Position numbers and translations under genes: made by a program
Origin: Lycium barbarum
Taxonomy: Eukaryota > Streptophyta > Magnoliopsida > Solanales > Solanaceae
Reading direction: 5' to 3'
Assembly (NCBI RefSeq): GCF_019175385.1
Contig: NC_083339.1
Span: forward strand, 45,723,330-45,787,329
DNA length: 64,000 nucleotides
Shown: positions 24,001 to 36,807 of the stretch, piece by piece
Position numbering within the stretch: position 1 is the first letter of the stretch
Layout: every line of letters begins with the position of its first letter
The notes under the pieces: generated by a model
The model's input: only the letters and a program-made list of their open reading frames with translations
Told to the model about the DNA's origin: nothing
The model's database searches: none

Positions 24001-25838
24001 ACCGACTGGAAAGTTGGTACTTCCGCCTCCGTGTCATGAACCCGAACTAGATGAAAAATGTAACCTTTGGCTATCATCTTTCTCGCCTTAAGGTAGGAAA
24101 TAAACCTACCCTTTGGGGAAGCTGTATTGCCCTTCCACTCAAGTGCGGGCTCTCCCGGAAATTGGAATCGAACTACTTTTGTCCAGCAACAAACATTAGC
24201 ATAGCACAATGCCAACCGGTCCATACCCATAATTACGTCAAAATCTATCATCTCAAGTTCAATCAAATTAGCTCTCGTCTGACGATCACATATAACCACA
24301 ACACAGTCCTTATATACTTGTCTCGCTATCACGAGATCACCAACCAGAGTGAATACCTCGAAAGGTTTAATTTGCTCAGGTCTCACCCCAACACAATCAG
24401 CGATATACGGAGTAATATATGAGAAGGTAGAACCCAGATCAATCAGAGCATATACATCACGGAAAAATAGAGTTAAGGTACCTGTGACAACGTCTGGGGA
24501 AGACTCAAGATCCTGTCGCCCCGCTAAAGCATACACACGGGGCTGAACAGCACCTGAAGTAGATGCTCCCCCTCTACCTTTGCCTCTACCTGCTGTAGTC
24601 TGAGGAGTCTGTGCTGTCGGGCGTGCTGAAGAAGAACCCGCTGCTGAACCTGTAGGCTGAGTCCCAGCTCTATATCTCGCTGAGAGGCAATCTCTCATCA
24701 TGTGACCAACTTGCCCGCAAGCATAACAAGCATCCGAACCCTGACGACACCGTCCGGAATGTAATTTGCCACACTGGCTACACCGCGGTACTAGAGGTCT
24801 CCTCTGACTAAAATCTCCCTGATACTGAGAACGTGGGGCCCTCAAAATCTGACCCTGCCCTGACTGGAAAGAGCGATCGAACCTTCCGTCTGAGAATCTG
24901 GGAGGCGAACTAGTCGCGGACTGACCTGAGTGCCTGGGATGTGTCTGTCTCGGCCCCTCTCTATACTCACTGCTCTCTCCCATAGATCTAGCCCTCTTAC
25001 CTTATCTTCTACTTCTGTCACCGTCACACTCTCTTCTCTGCTGCTGCTGTCGCTCCTCAAGACTCTGGGCGTGAGCTTGTATCCGAGAAATATCCATCCC
25101 GTCTTGCAAGGAGGCCATCAAACAATCTCTGTACAAATGTGGCCCCAGACCACTCACAAATCTATAGATCCTGTCTCCCATGTCGGCCAGCATAGTCGGA
25201 GCATATCGAGCCAATGAGTTAAATTGCATGCTATACTCCCGGGCACTCATACCCCTTTGCTTTAAATGCAGGAAGTCCGCTCTAGCTCGGCGGACTTCGG
25301 GTGGCAAGTAGTGACGAAGAAAAGCATTTACAAACTCTTGCCACAAGGGAGGTGGTGCATTCTCCCCTCTTGTCATCACCCAATTCTTATACCATAGTAC
25401 CGCCACGTCGCGAAGTCTATATGAGGCCAACTCTACAGATTCAGTCTCAGAAGCATGCATAAGTGTTAATGTTCTCTGCATCTCATCGATAAAGCCTTGT
25501 GGGTCCTCATCCGGCCTTGACCCGAAAAATTTTGGAGGGTTTAGAGTAAGGAAATCACGGGCTCTTGTGCTAGCTAAACGATCACTTGGGCCCGTATTCT
25601 GTCGCTGTGCTTGAGCGGCAACCAACTGTGTCAGTAATTGTATGGCCTCGGACACTTGTTGTCCCGAAACACCCGGTGGAGGAATAGGAGCTGAGGCTCC
25701 TCCCTGTTCTTCTACATTAGGTGCGGCCTCACTTTGCGATTCACTTTCCTCTACCTCCGCCGGAGGCTCCCTTTCTGCCCGTTTCTTCGTCGCAGCTTTT
25801 CCTTTCTGGGCAGCTGTAGCTTTTCCTTTCGGCGGCAT
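21061..25838 (-). pseudogene. gag-pol: RE2 gag-pol polyprotein (one stop, one frameshift)
   Basis: About 1,590 codons. The start is MPPKGK at 25838, chosen because RE3 begins the same way and a splice acceptor-like CAG lies 4 nt upstream; a longer frame upstream is not conserved. Order: gag, CCHC knuckle ([14 protein letters not shown], about 24690-24730), protease (DLGST, 24427-24445), reverse transcriptase (FIDD at 23427-23441), RNase H (DASGVGLG near 23000), integrase with intact HHCC (CPNC) and all three catalytic acidic residues, and chromodomain (about 21110-21250). Breaks: TAA at 25002 in late gag, where relatives suggest a former CAA, and loss of one base near 23105 between RT and RNase H. 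The remainder is open, so this copy died recently or retains partial products. The L in DLGST is unusual for an aspartic protease. Confidence 0.92.
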
Positions 25839-25883
25839 TTTTCTGAAACCATAACACACTTTTAGGAATAATATAATCCTAGA

Positions 25884-25902
25884 CATGGCTCTATCGCACG
25901 AT
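25884..25902 (-). other. RE2 invariant leader block
   Basis: ATCGTGCGATAGAGCCATG on the minus strand, 59 nt before the splice acceptor; same block and spacing as in RE1 and RE3 to RE5. Confidence 0.6.
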
Positions 25903-25958
25903 CTCATGAGAAGAAAGATGGTCATTTTCCTAAATGCCCTGTAGCCTCTTGTTTATTA

Positions 25959-25976
25959 GCGTGGCGCGCAACACAC
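25959..25976 (-). other. RE2 palindromic-loop hairpin
   Basis: Stem GUGUG/CACGC (one G-U pair) with loop UUGCGCGC. The six loop bases GCGCGC (25964-25969) are self-complementary and could mediate loop-loop contact between two RNA copies. Confidence 0.6.
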
Positions 25977-26024
25977 CATAAACAAGACTCTATTAGACAC
26001 GGCTCGTAGACACTTCCTAGGATG

Positions 26025-26040
26025 AACTGCTCTGATAACA
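26025..26040 (-). other. RE2 primer binding site
   Basis: TGTTATCAGAGCAGTT on the minus strand, four bases after the LTR. It has one mismatch (second G to T) to the initiator tRNA-Met complement seen in RE1, RE3 and RE4. Confidence 0.8.
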
Positions 26041-26044
26041 CTTT

Positions 26045-28415
26045 TGTCACGACCCGACTAGGGGCCGCGACGGGTACCCGGAGAATTTACCGAGCACCGC
26101 TCTTTCTACTGCTTATTCTGCTCACTTAATACTCTCTTATGAAATTTTTTTTTCATACTGATTGTGGGAAAATCATATATAATTAAAACATACATACTGC
26201 ATATACATTGGCCTATTGGCCGCCAAAATAATATACACACATAGAAAACCGTCTTATGGGACCATCTAACCCACACTGAGTATCTACGAGCCACTACTAA
26301 CATAAGGAATACATAGACGGAACAAGACTCCGTCATGCCCAGAATATACATATAGGAGTGTACATCAAAAGAGAGTAATCACAAGCACCTCCGAACAAAG
26401 GAGTGCTATCTTCTAGCTGACAGCTACTGATGACCTGGGCCAAGCTCTCCTTCCTGTCTACCTGTGGGCATGAACACAGCGTCCGAAGAAAGGACGTCAG
26501 TACGAATATTGTACCGAGTATGAGAGGCATACATAAAGAAGGAAAACATCAACATAAAACATATGGATCTGACTGGTAATCATAAATGCAGTATTGCATG
26601 CTATCGTACTCATACTCATCATCATAACCTGTATGCATCATATGCAAGCTGCCCGTCCATGTCGGAATGGTGTAATCATCAATATCATTAGCCCGCGTCC
26701 AGGCCTCCCGCGTCCGGGGTACCATCTCATGCCGCCCACTAGTGGTGTCTGCCCATGCCTGAAGGTCATGGTGTATCCGTATAGCTGCCCGCCTTGGCGG
26801 TGACTGCCCGGCAAACTAGGCACGGTGTGAAATGCTCATGTCATGCTTATCATAAAATGCTCATAATAATAATATACTCCTCATAAAATACTTATCTCAT
26901 TGTAATACATGCATAAAGCTCAAGATCAACTTTACTCTATCGGGGTGACGTAAGGTCGTGATCCCCCGATTCCATTATGGAACAACTATTGATACTCTGC
27001 CTCACCTTGAAGGAACTAGTACATAAGGTGAGTGTAAGCGATCATTAACATCATCATTATACTAGCATCATCATATCGTATAACTTATCTTATATGGACA
27101 TTCATAAACGTAGGCTTTTAACTTCTTAGAAAGTGAGAGCTCATGAAGGGAATAGGAAATTACATCAAAGATTCATGCCATTAGAAATAAAGACTAGCCT
27201 CACATACCTTGGTCATTTAGCTAAGATATCGCTCACTTGTTCTCCTTCAATATCGCGTCGTTACCTTCATAAGAATTCATATCAACATTAGCATACTGAC
27301 TACAAGAATGCGTCGCTAATTCTAGGAGAAGTCGGACAGCGCTTCACTTGTTTATACTATTTTTCTCATGTTTTATCTCAACTCTTAACATTCCTAACAT
27401 TACTCATAATATCACAATCGACCATCGTCATTTACGTACATTTAGCAAATCCACCATTTTCCTCCAATTTCCCCATATTTAGCCTTATGACTCGTCATTG
27501 CGTTTTCATGCGTTTAACGCTTGTTTCATGATGTAAACATCATTCATAATGTATTTGTATTCACAACACTTCAACATTCATAATTCAATCCCACTATCAT
27601 TCATTTATGGCACTATTCACTCAGTAATGGTCCATTTCTATGTTCTTCTACATTTCAAGTGTTTAAGCTTTTCAATACTTCAAACAACATAGAATGATCA
27701 TGAAACTTACCTTGGATAGTGGTTGAACAACCCTTGAGTTGAAATTCTTCACTTAGCCAAAACCCTAGTTCCACCTTTCTTTAGAATTTCTAGATTTAGA
27801 AGATCCTTTGATGTGTTCTTACACTTATTTTCATGAATTTAGTGGTGATGATCTTGATATTCCCTTTGATTCTCTTGAATTCTTGTGGAGGAATAATTTG
27901 GAATGTTCAAGAGGTTTCTTGAGTGGTGTTGATGAATAATGAACTGAATTGTAGTCTAAGCCTCTTTTAATAAATCCCAAAATTTGATCTTTAATGAATT
28001 CTCGTCGGGTGAACAGTGGCCGTAAAGTGCAGTTTACGGACCGTATTCTAATTTACGGTCCGTCCCAGTGATTGTATTTAAGCATTCTCCAAAACAGAAA
28101 GTCTGGCTGGTGGACAAGGCAGTTTACGACCTGGTTTACGGTCCGTAAACCAGTTTACGGGCCGTAAACTGGGTCGTATTTAGCCATATTCAAAAAATTC
28201 CAGAAAGTTGAGATTTTTGGCAGGTTGAAGGACGAGTGCACTATACGGTCCGTAAACCACTATACGGTCCGTATAGTGCCACGTACGACCACTGGCAGTG
28301 AATTTCTCTGCAACTTATAATTTTTTTTTTCCAAGATTCATAATTAGCCATTCCCGAATTAGTGAAACACCATACACTCATCTTACCAGGACAGAAAAAC
28401 TTCCGACGTGTAACA
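26045..28415 (-). repeat. RE2 5' LTR (2,371 bp)
   Basis: Single-copy version of the RE2 LTR. Element-orientation order: U3 palindromes of TTTACGGTCCGTAAA and ATACGGTCCGTAT type (28020-28280), TATA-like TATTAAAAG (27964-27973), donor 27710, second donor 27207, minisatellite-like CCCGG-rich block (26660-26820), hairpins (26480-26496 and 26316-26334) and U5 arm TGGCTCGTAGA (26283-26292). Confidence 0.92.
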
Positions 28416-28420
28416 AATAC

Positions 28421-29127
28421 GATGCGATTCTCATAGATTGTCTTTAAATCCAAATGTATGCTCCATGAAAGGTTATGATAAGTTTATGAGACATATGTGA
28501 TGATAATGATGACGATGTTGACAGTGATGATGATAATGATGACGATGATAATAGTGATGACGCTAAAGATAATTATGAGCTTTTATGTATATATGTATAT
28601 ATGTGCCTATGTATGGCTATTATGAAACCTCGAGCTTATAAGGCCGGGTAGAATATGTATATATTTATGTAACGCGCGTGCACCACTGCAGTTGGGTAGA
28701 TGTAACCCTGAAGCCTTGGTAGGGCTAGGTATGTGTAACCCTGAAGCCTTGGTTGGCCAGGTATGTGTAACCCTGAAGCCTTGGTTGGCCAGGTATGTGT
28801 AACCCTGAAGCCTTGGTTGGCCAGTTATGTATATGATATGAATATGTATATGATGTGAATATGTATATGATGTATACGATATATGATATGAATACATATA
28901 CGATATGAATATGTATAGGATATGGGCATGAATATGATCTATGTAGGAAAAGCCCGGAGGATATGTATGTGATATTGTAAAGCCACTACGTGGCCGTATA
29001 CGGATAACGTTTAATATTAATGAGCAAATGCGGTGTTATGATATATATATATATGTATGATACGACGATGTATGAGCTGTGATGATACATGTACCGTGAT
29101 AATATATGATATAGGCACGAAAGGCAT
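28421..29127 (+). repeat. LTR H2, second part
   Basis: Continues H2 after the RE2 insertion and stops at 29127, where RE3 begins. It includes a GAT-rich stretch (28500-28565), four copies of a 32-bp repeat (28703-28829) and TATATG-rich sequence. The R/U5 hairpins and LTR end of H2 are missing from the window. Confidence 0.8.
28703..28829. repeat. 32-bp tandem repeat, four copies
   Basis: Each unit contains TAACCCTGAAGCCTTGG followed by TTGGCCAGGTATG or a variant. One or two units occur at the same place in the LTRs of RE1 and RE4, so H2 has an expanded version. Confidence 0.9.
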
Positions 29128-29316
29128 TGTCACGACCCGACCAGGGGCCGAGACGGGTACCCGGGGCCAACCACCGAGCACCCCTCATTCTACTGCTTAT
29201 CATACTCATTAAGCGATCTTTTATCAATTTTATACGCAAAGCATAAGGAAATTCATTTTTCACTTAAAAACATAATACTTTATATGCTCAAGCCTTTTGG
29301 TTCATTGAAATAATAT

Positions 29317-29377
<61 letters not shown>

Positions 29378-31537
29378 AGGGAGCAACCTCGTGAGACCAT
29401 ACCACCCACACTGCGTATCTACGAGCCTCTACTAGAGTACTAGACATATGGACGGGACAGGAACCCGTCGTGCCCAAAACATACATGTACATAAAAGGAT
29501 AACCACAAGCACCTCCGGAAAAATGGAGTGCTCTCAAAACAGCTAACAACTCCTACGGGTCTTGATCAAGATCACCTCCCTGTCTACCTGTGGGCATGAA
29601 CACAACGTCCAAAGAAAACAGACGTCAGTACGAACATTGTACTAAGTATGAGAGGCATAAACAATAATATCACATCAATGAAATAAAAGAAGTATCAATA
29701 AGGAACATCTGTATCCGACTGTCAAATAGAAAGGAGGTGATGCATGCTGGCTTACTCATAATCATCAGCATATAATATATGCATATATATATAAGCTTCC
29801 CGTCCATATCGGATCGGTGTAATAATCATTAGCCTGCGTCTAGGCCTCCCGCGTCCGGGGTATCATCTCATGCCGCCCACTAGTGGTGTCTGCCCATGCC
29901 ATCTGGCTATGGTGTATAGCTGCCTGCCTGAGCGGTGACTGCCCGGCCAAATAGGCGCGGTGTTATGTCATCATCATAATATGATCATCATAGTACATGC
30001 GTAAAGACTCAAGGACAACTATGCTTTATCGGGGTGACGTAAGGTCGTGATCCCCCGATTTCCTTATGGAGCACTCATTAACATCCTGCCTCACCTTGAA
30101 GGGAATAGTATATGAGGTGAGTGTAAGCAATAAATGACATCATTAATGCTTTAGGAACATCATATCATGAACATCTAGAACTTCTATACTTTAACTCATT
30201 ACCTTGTGTAGCTACTTAGGGATATAGGCTCATATCTTTCCGGAACTTAAGAGATTCATGGAGAAGAAAGAAAGTCATGCTATAGGATTCATGCCATAGA
30301 AAGAAAGGACTAGCCTCACATACCTTTTGCGCTTAACTAATCTATCGTTCGCTTGGTTTCCTTTGGGGCCCACGTTTCTACCTTCAAGAGGAATTGCATT
30401 AACATTAGTTACTCGGCTATAAAAACATTTTATCATTTCTAGGGAAAATTGGGCAGCACTTCCTTTGTTTATACTACGTTTCCCACATTCTATATCAACT
30501 CCCAAAGGTTAATAACAACATTCACAATATAGCAACAACAATCATCATTTATCTACATTATCTGCATTTGGCCATTTCACTCCAATTTCTCCATAATCAT
30601 GGTCATAATTCATTATTGCATTTTCTCACAAATAATACTTATTCCATATTCTAGATGTCGTACATAACATATTTACAATCACAACATACCAATATTCATC
30701 ATCCACCCAAAACTACTACTCAATAATGACACTATTCACACATTCATGACCCAATTTTCTATGTCTTTTCACAATCCAAGTGTTTCAACTTTTAACCACT
30801 CAAACCATATAAAAGGGTCATAAAAATCACCTTAGATGATGGATGAACAACACTCAAGTGGAGGTTCTCTTCTTGCACCAAAACCCTAACTCACTTCTCT
30901 TGCATTTTCTTGGCTTAGATGAACTTTTAATGGGTTTCATACACTTGATTTCGTGGATTTGGTGCAGTAAATCTTGGTTTCCCTTAGTTTCTTGTGGGTG
31001 AATGATGGAGAAGGTTCTAGAGGTTTCTTGGAGAGTGGAGAGAGGAGAGTGGAAGATGAAATGAAATAAAATGAAGGAGGGGTCCTTATATTAATTCATG
31101 AAATCAGTCTCGATCAAGATGTACGGTGCGATCGGAGCGTCTATTGGATCGACGGAGCGTCGATATGGCCGTCGAAGTCGTTAAATTTCCAGTGAGCAAA
31201 TTGTCGTTTCTTTTCATTAGACGGTGAGAAGAACGGTCCGTCGAACTGATCGACAGAGCGTCGACCTGTTCGTCGAATGGTCTTCGCTCCAACTCAATTT
31301 TACGGCACAATCGACGAAGCGTCGACTCGTTAGACGGTACAAAGAACGACCGTCGAACCCCTCTCTCGCAGAACTGTGGTGAAGTTTCATTTAACGAGCT
31401 TTCCTCTCTTACCTCTAACTTCTTTGGAATCTTAATTAGAATTATTAAGTATCCCTTCTTACTTGTAGGGACATCATGTTCACCTTAACTCGTTAGTTCC
31501 TTCACCGCTCAGCAACCCAAAGTTTCGAGGCGTAACA
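29128..31537 (-). repeat. RE3 3' LTR (2,410 bp)
   Basis: Element-orientation ends TGTTACGCCTCGAAAC (31537) and GGGTCGTGACA (29128). U3 differs from the other families: the ACGGNCCGT palindromes are replaced by TCGACG-type inverted repeats (31120-31370). A (TA)n tract lies at 29322-29375. The second donor AAAAG|GTATGTGAGGC is present near 30325. One R/U5 stem base has mutated (29608-29625). Confidence 0.9.
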
Positions 31538-31574
31538 TTCTTCCCCCCTTTTGGAACATTCGTCCTCGAATGTT
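31538..31574 (-). promoter_or_regulatory. RE3 polypurine tract and upstream inverted repeat
   Basis: AAAAGGGGGGAAGAA in element orientation directly before the 3' LTR. AACATTCG-AGGA-CGAATGTT (31555-31574) is a perfect 8-bp inverted repeat immediately upstream. Confidence 0.85.
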
Positions 31575-31804
31575 AAGAACTTGGGAATTCTACAAAAATT
31601 TCGCCAGAGTTTTCCCTGTAATATGGCGCTACCATCCTGTCACAACAACCCATAATAAACTGCCTCACAGGGCTACAACACAATAAAACCCTAAGAAAGA
31701 CTTACGAAAGCTCCCAAAGATAGGGGACATAATATCTGAGTAATGATGGAAATAGGGGTGTTCAGATACTCTAATTATTACACTTCATTTACTACATACA
31801 TACC

Positions 31805-34800
31805 TTATATTGTCGGCGTTTCATCTTGAACTTCTCCTGGGGGTTGGAATAAGTGTGGATACTTGGATTTCATTTTCTCTTCCGCTTCCCAAGTTATCTC
31901 TTCTCGACTGTTATTCCGCCATAAAACCTTAACTGAAGCCACTTCTTTGTTTCGAAGTCTTCGTACTTGTCTGTCTAAGATGGCAATAGGTACTTCTTCA
32001 TATGCTAACTTTTCTGTCACTTGCACATCATCTATCGGAACAATTCTCTTGGGATCTCCAACACACTTGCGGAGCATTGAGACATGAAAAACTAGGTGAA
32101 CTGATTCAAGCTCCGAAGGAAAGTCCAATTCATAGGCTACTCGGCCCACCTTACGGATAATTCTATAGGGTCCAATGTAGCGGGGACTCAATTTCCCTTT
32201 CTTGCCAAATCTCATCAATCCCTTCATTGGCGTTACCTTCAAAAATACCCAATCATCAACCTGAAATTCCAAGTTTCGCCGACGATTATCCGCATAAGAT
32301 TTTTGGCGGCTTTGGGCTGTCAACAATCGATCCCGGATCACTTTGACTTTTTCTACCGCTTGCTGAATCAATTCCAGGCCTATTAGCTGTACCTCTCCTA
32401 TTTCAAACCATCCAATTGGGGACCTACATTTCCTTCCATATAGGGCTTCATACGGAGCCATTTGGATACTGGAATGGTAGCTATTGTTGTAAGCAAACTC
32501 AATAAGGGGTAAGTGATCATCCCAGCTACCACCAAAATCTAATACACATGCCCGTAGCATATCTTCCAAAGTTTGAATAGTACGTTCGGCTTGTCCGTCA
32601 GTCTGTGGATGAAATGCTATGCTAAGCTTCACCTGGGTACCTAGACGTTTTTGAAAGAACTTCCAGAATTTGGTTGTAACCTATGCTCCCCTATATGTAA
32701 TAATTGATAGTGGAATACCATGAAGTGGCACAATTTCTTTGAGATATAACCTCGCTTAATCTTCTGCTGAGTATGTGGTTCTGACTGGGAGAAAATGAGA
32801 TGCCTTTGTTAATCTGTCCACAATTACCCATATAGAATCATACTTGCCTCGGGAATGGGGAAATCCTATAATAAAATCCATATTGATAACTTCCCATTTC
32901 CACGTAGGAATTTCCATCGCTTGCAATAACCCTCCTGGCTTTTGATGTTCGATCTTTACTTGCTGGAAATTTGGACATTGGGCTACAAATTCTGCTATGT
33001 CTCTTTTCATGCCATCCCACCAATATATCAATTTGAGATCGTGACACATCTTTGTTGCACCTGGGTGAATAGAATACCGAGAATAATGGGCTTCTTCCAG
33101 AATTCGTCGGCGCAATTCTGCAACATTCAGAACACATAGCCTGCCATGGTATCTAAGGATCTCATCCATCGAAGTTTTAAATGGAGATCTCTCTTTTTCA
33201 TGAAATGTATCCCTATAGTGGCTCAACTGCGGATCTTCATACCGACGCTCTTTCACTTCCACATTCATAGACGAAACTGTGGAATCATTAATACCAATCC
33301 CTGCACTACCTGAATCAATTATGCGCACTCCAAGATTAGCTAGCTGGTAAAGCTCATGAATCATTTCTTTCCTTTCCGGAGGAACTTCACATAAACTGCC
33401 CATTGATCGGCGGCTAAGCGCATCGGCTACTACATTTGCTTTTCCAGGATGGTACAAAATATTCACATCATAATCTTTCAACAATTCTAACCACTGCCTC
33501 TGCCGCAGGTTTAACTCCTTCTGCTTGAAAATGTACTGAAGGCTTTTATGATCGGTATAGATGTCAACATGTACACCATACAAGTAATGTCTCCATATCT
33601 TTAATGCATGAATAACTGCAGCTAATTCGAGGTCATGAGTTGGATAGTTCTTTTCATACTTCCGCAACTGTCTCGAAGCATAAGCAATAACTCTACCGTG
33701 CTGCATTAACACACATCCTAACCCAACACCGGAAGCATCACAGTATACCACATAACCATTTGACCCTTCTGGAAGCGTTAAGACTGGAGCTCAGGTCAAT
33801 CTGTCCTTCAACTCTTGAAAACTGCGCTCACAAGCGTCATTCCATTGAAATTTAGCTGACTTCTGGGTTAGCTTCGTCAATGGGGCTGAAATAGATGAAA
33901 ATCCCTCTACGAATCTTCTATAATAACCTGCCAATCCCAGAAAACTACGAACTTCGATAGGCGTCGTAGGCCTTGGCCAATTCTTTACCGCTTCAATTTT
34001 TTGAGTATCAACTCGAATACCGTCATCTGAAATAACATGGCCCAGAAATGTTACGGAATTCAGCCAAAACTCGCACTTTGAAATTTTTTCATATAATTCT
34101 CGAGCTCGAAGAATTCCAAGTACGATACGCAAGTGATCTGCATGTTCTGGTTCTGTGCGAGAATACACCAGAATATCATCAATGAATGCTATCACAAACA
34201 AGTCCAAGAGTGGCCTGAACACATTATTGATCAAATTCATAAACACAGCCGGAGCATTGGTCAACCCAAGCGACATCACCCGGAATTCATAGTGGCCATA
34301 TCTTGTTCTGAAAGCTGTTTTGGGAATATCTTCTTCTCTAACCCTCACTTGATGATAACCCGACCTAAAATCTATTTTAGAAAACCACTTGGCACCCTGT
34401 AGTTGATCAAATAAATTATCAATCCTGGGGAGAGGATATTTGTTCTTTATCGTCACCTTGTTCAACTGCCTATAATCGATACACATTCGTAGGGAACCAT
34501 CTTTCTTTCTCACGAACAAGACTGGTGCTCCCCACGACAATGAACTGGGTCTAATAAATCCCTTCTCAAGCAATTCTTTCAACTGTGCCTTTAGCTCTTT
34601 CAATTCTGCCGGAGCCATTCGATAAAGAGGAATAGAAATAGGCCTGGTGTCCGGTAACACATCAATGGCGAAGTCAATTTCTATTTCTGGAGGAACGCCT
34701 GGAAGTTCATCTGGAAATACATCCGGAAATTCACTTACTACCGGAACATATTGGAAAGTTGGCGACTTTGCCTCGGTATCATGAACTCGGACTAGATGAT

Positions 34801-36602
34801 AAATATAGCCTTTGGCTATCATCTTTCTTGCCATGAGATAGGAAATAAACCTACCCCTTGGAGATGCTGTATTACCCTTCCATTCAAGCATGGGTTCGCC
34901 CGAAAATTGAAATCGAACTACTTTTATCCGGCAATCAACATTAGAGTAGCATGAGGCCAACTAGTCCATACCCATAATCACATCGAATTCTAACATTTCA
35001 AGCTCAACAAAATCAGCTTTAGTTTGGCGATCACATATCACTATCACACAATTTTTATACACTTGTCTAGCTATCACGGGATCACCAACTGGAGTAGATA
35101 CCTCAAAAGGTTTGATCGGCTCAGGTTTTACCCTAATACTACCAGCAACATACGGGGTAATATAGGAAAAAGTAGAACCCGAATCTATCAAGGCATATAC
35201 ATCACAGGAAAATATGCATAGTGTACGTGTAAGCACATCTTGGGAGGACTCAAGATCCTGTCATCTGGCTAAAGCATATATACGGGGCTGAGTGGCACCT
35301 GAAGTAGGTAATCCCTCTCGGCCTCTACCTCGGGCCGCTGGAATCTGAGGAGTCTGCCCTATCGGGTGCATTGAAGAGGAGATAGCTGCTGATCCTGTGG
35401 GTTGAATCCCCACTCTACCGCTCGCCGACGGGCAATCTCGCATCATATGCCCAACCTGGCCACAGGCATAGCAAGCATCCGAACCTCGGCGACATTGTCC
35501 GGAATGTAGTCTGCCGCATTAGCTGCATCGCGGTACTGAGGGTCTCCTCTGACTATAATCTTCCCTGAATTGAGAATTCGAGGCCCTCGAACTCTGACTC
35601 GATCCTGAACGAAGGGAGCGATCAAATCTCCTACCCGTGAATCGAGGAGGTGCACTAGTCACCGACTGGCCTGAATGTTGGGAATAAGTCTGCCTCGGTC
35701 CCCCTCTATAATCACTGCCTGCCCCCATAGATCTGGCCCTCTTGCTTTGCCTTCCATTAATATCACGATCACCTCTTGGTGGTGGCTGTCGTCCCTCTAA
35801 GTTCTGGGCATGGGCTTGTATTCGGGAAATATCCATCCCTTCTTGTAGCGAAGCTGTCAAACAATTCTTGAAAAAATGTGGCCCCAAACCACTCAGAAAC
35901 CTTTGCACCCTATCTCCCATGTCATCCACCATAGTCGGGGCATACCTAGCCAAGGAAGTAAATTGCAGACTATACTCCCGGGCACTCATATTTCCTTAAT
36001 TCGAATTTAGAAATCTATCCGCTCTAGCTCGGCGGACCTCGGGTGGCAAATAATGGCGAATGAAGGCATCGGCGAATTCTTGCCAAATGGGAGGAGGCAC
36101 ATTCTCTTTTCTCGATGCTATCCAATTATTATACCACAATACCGCCACATCTCGGAGTCTATAAGATGCCATCTCCACGGATTCAGTCTCGGAGGCATGA
36201 ATAATTCTCAATGTTCTCAACATCTCATCAATAAAACCTTACGGGTCTTCATTCGGCTTTGACCCGAAAAACTCCGGAGGATTCAAACTCATAAAATCAT
36301 GGGCTTGGGTACTAGCTGACTGATCACTTGGGCCCGCATTTTTGCCGCTGTGCCTGGGCGGCAACCAACTGAGTTAATAAGTGAATGGCCTCGGTCACTT
36401 GTTGACCCGAAACAACTGGTGGCGGAACTGGAGCTGAAGCTCCCCCTGGTTTTTCTACATTGGGCGAGGTGGAGGAAGTATTAGACAGGTCCTCATTATG
36501 TGACTCGCCCTCTTCTACATCTGTTGGCGGCTCTCTTACCACTCGCCTGTTTGTCGTAGTCTTGCCTTTCTGGGCGGCTGTAGCTTTTTCCTTTGGCGGC
36601 AT
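31805..36602 (-). pseudogene. gag-pol: RE3 gag-pol polyprotein, heavily broken
   Basis: Same domain order and length as RE2, starting MPPKEK at 36602. Recognisable parts: gag, CCHC region (around 35420-35465), protease with the canonical DSGST (about 35180), RT with FIDD (about 34172-34186), RNase H, integrase (CPNF replaces CPNC near 32968) and chromodomain (about 31870-31990). Breaks: one inserted A near 36344 and in-frame stops at 35996, 35519, 35261, 34961, 33791, 32756 and near 32681. Four of the seven look like C-to-T changes at Gln or Arg codons (TAA, TAA, TGA and TAG), a pattern expected from deamination of methylated cytosine. No functional polyprotein is possible. Confidence 0.9.
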
Positions 36603-36645
36603 TTCTGAAATCACAACACACTATAAGGGAGGGTAAAATCTTATA

Positions 36646-36664
36646 CACGGCTCTATCGCACGAT
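36646..36664 (-). other. RE3 invariant leader block
   Basis: ATCGTGCGATAGAGCCGTG on the minus strand, 59 nt before the acceptor; the core matches RE1, RE2, RE4 and RE5 exactly. Confidence 0.6.
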
Positions 36665-36720
36665 CTCATAAGAAGAAAGATGGTCATTTTCCTAAATGCC
36701 CTGTAGCCGCTTGTTTATTA

Positions 36721-36738
36721 GTGTGGCGCGCAACACAC
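36721..36738 (-). other. RE3 palindromic-loop hairpin
   Basis: Perfect stem GUGUG/CACAC, loop UUGCGCGC with self-complementary GCGCGC (36726-36731). Same position relative to the primer site as in RE2, RE4 and RE5. Confidence 0.65.
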
Positions 36739-36787
36739 CATAAACAAGACTTTACTAGACACGGCTCGTAGACACTTCCTAGGACTG

Positions 36788-36803
36788 AACTGCTCTGATA
36801 CCA
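36788..36803 (-). other. RE3 primer binding site (tRNA-iMet type)
   Basis: TGGTATCAGAGCAGTT on the minus strand, four bases beyond the LTR end at 36808. Confidence 0.85.
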
Positions 36804-36807
36804 CTCC

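Larger units (their letters stand above)
25843..27710 (-). promoter_or_regulatory. RE2 predicted 5' leader intron
   Basis: Donor CCAAG|GTAAGTTT at 27710 in the 5' LTR, alternative donor CCAAG|GTATGTGAGG at 27207, acceptor TATGGTTTCAG|AAAA ending at 25843, with the gag ATG 4 nt further on. Splicing would remove 1,868 nt including primer site and leader hairpins. Prediction only. Confidence 0.55.
17651..28415 (-). mobile_element. RE2: nearly intact Ty3/gypsy chromovirus
   Basis: A complete element of 10,765 bp with two LTRs, polypurine tract, primer site, leader and one gag-pol frame with only two defects. The LTRs differ at roughly one base per 80-100 in the part compared by eye, apart from an 830-bp tandem duplication in the 3' LTR, so insertion is fairly recent. 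Of the elements here it is the best candidate for relatives that are still active elsewhere in the genome. Confidence 0.93.
17646..28420. repeat. RE2 target-site duplication AATAC
   Basis: AATAC at 17646-17650 and 28416-28420 flanks RE2 exactly. This proves a single integration event into H2 and fixes the ends of RE2. Confidence 0.95.

Noticed and set aside
28500..28840. Repeat array considered as a CRISPR
   Set aside because: The units are directly adjacent without unique spacers and lie within a plant LTR; a minisatellite explains them.
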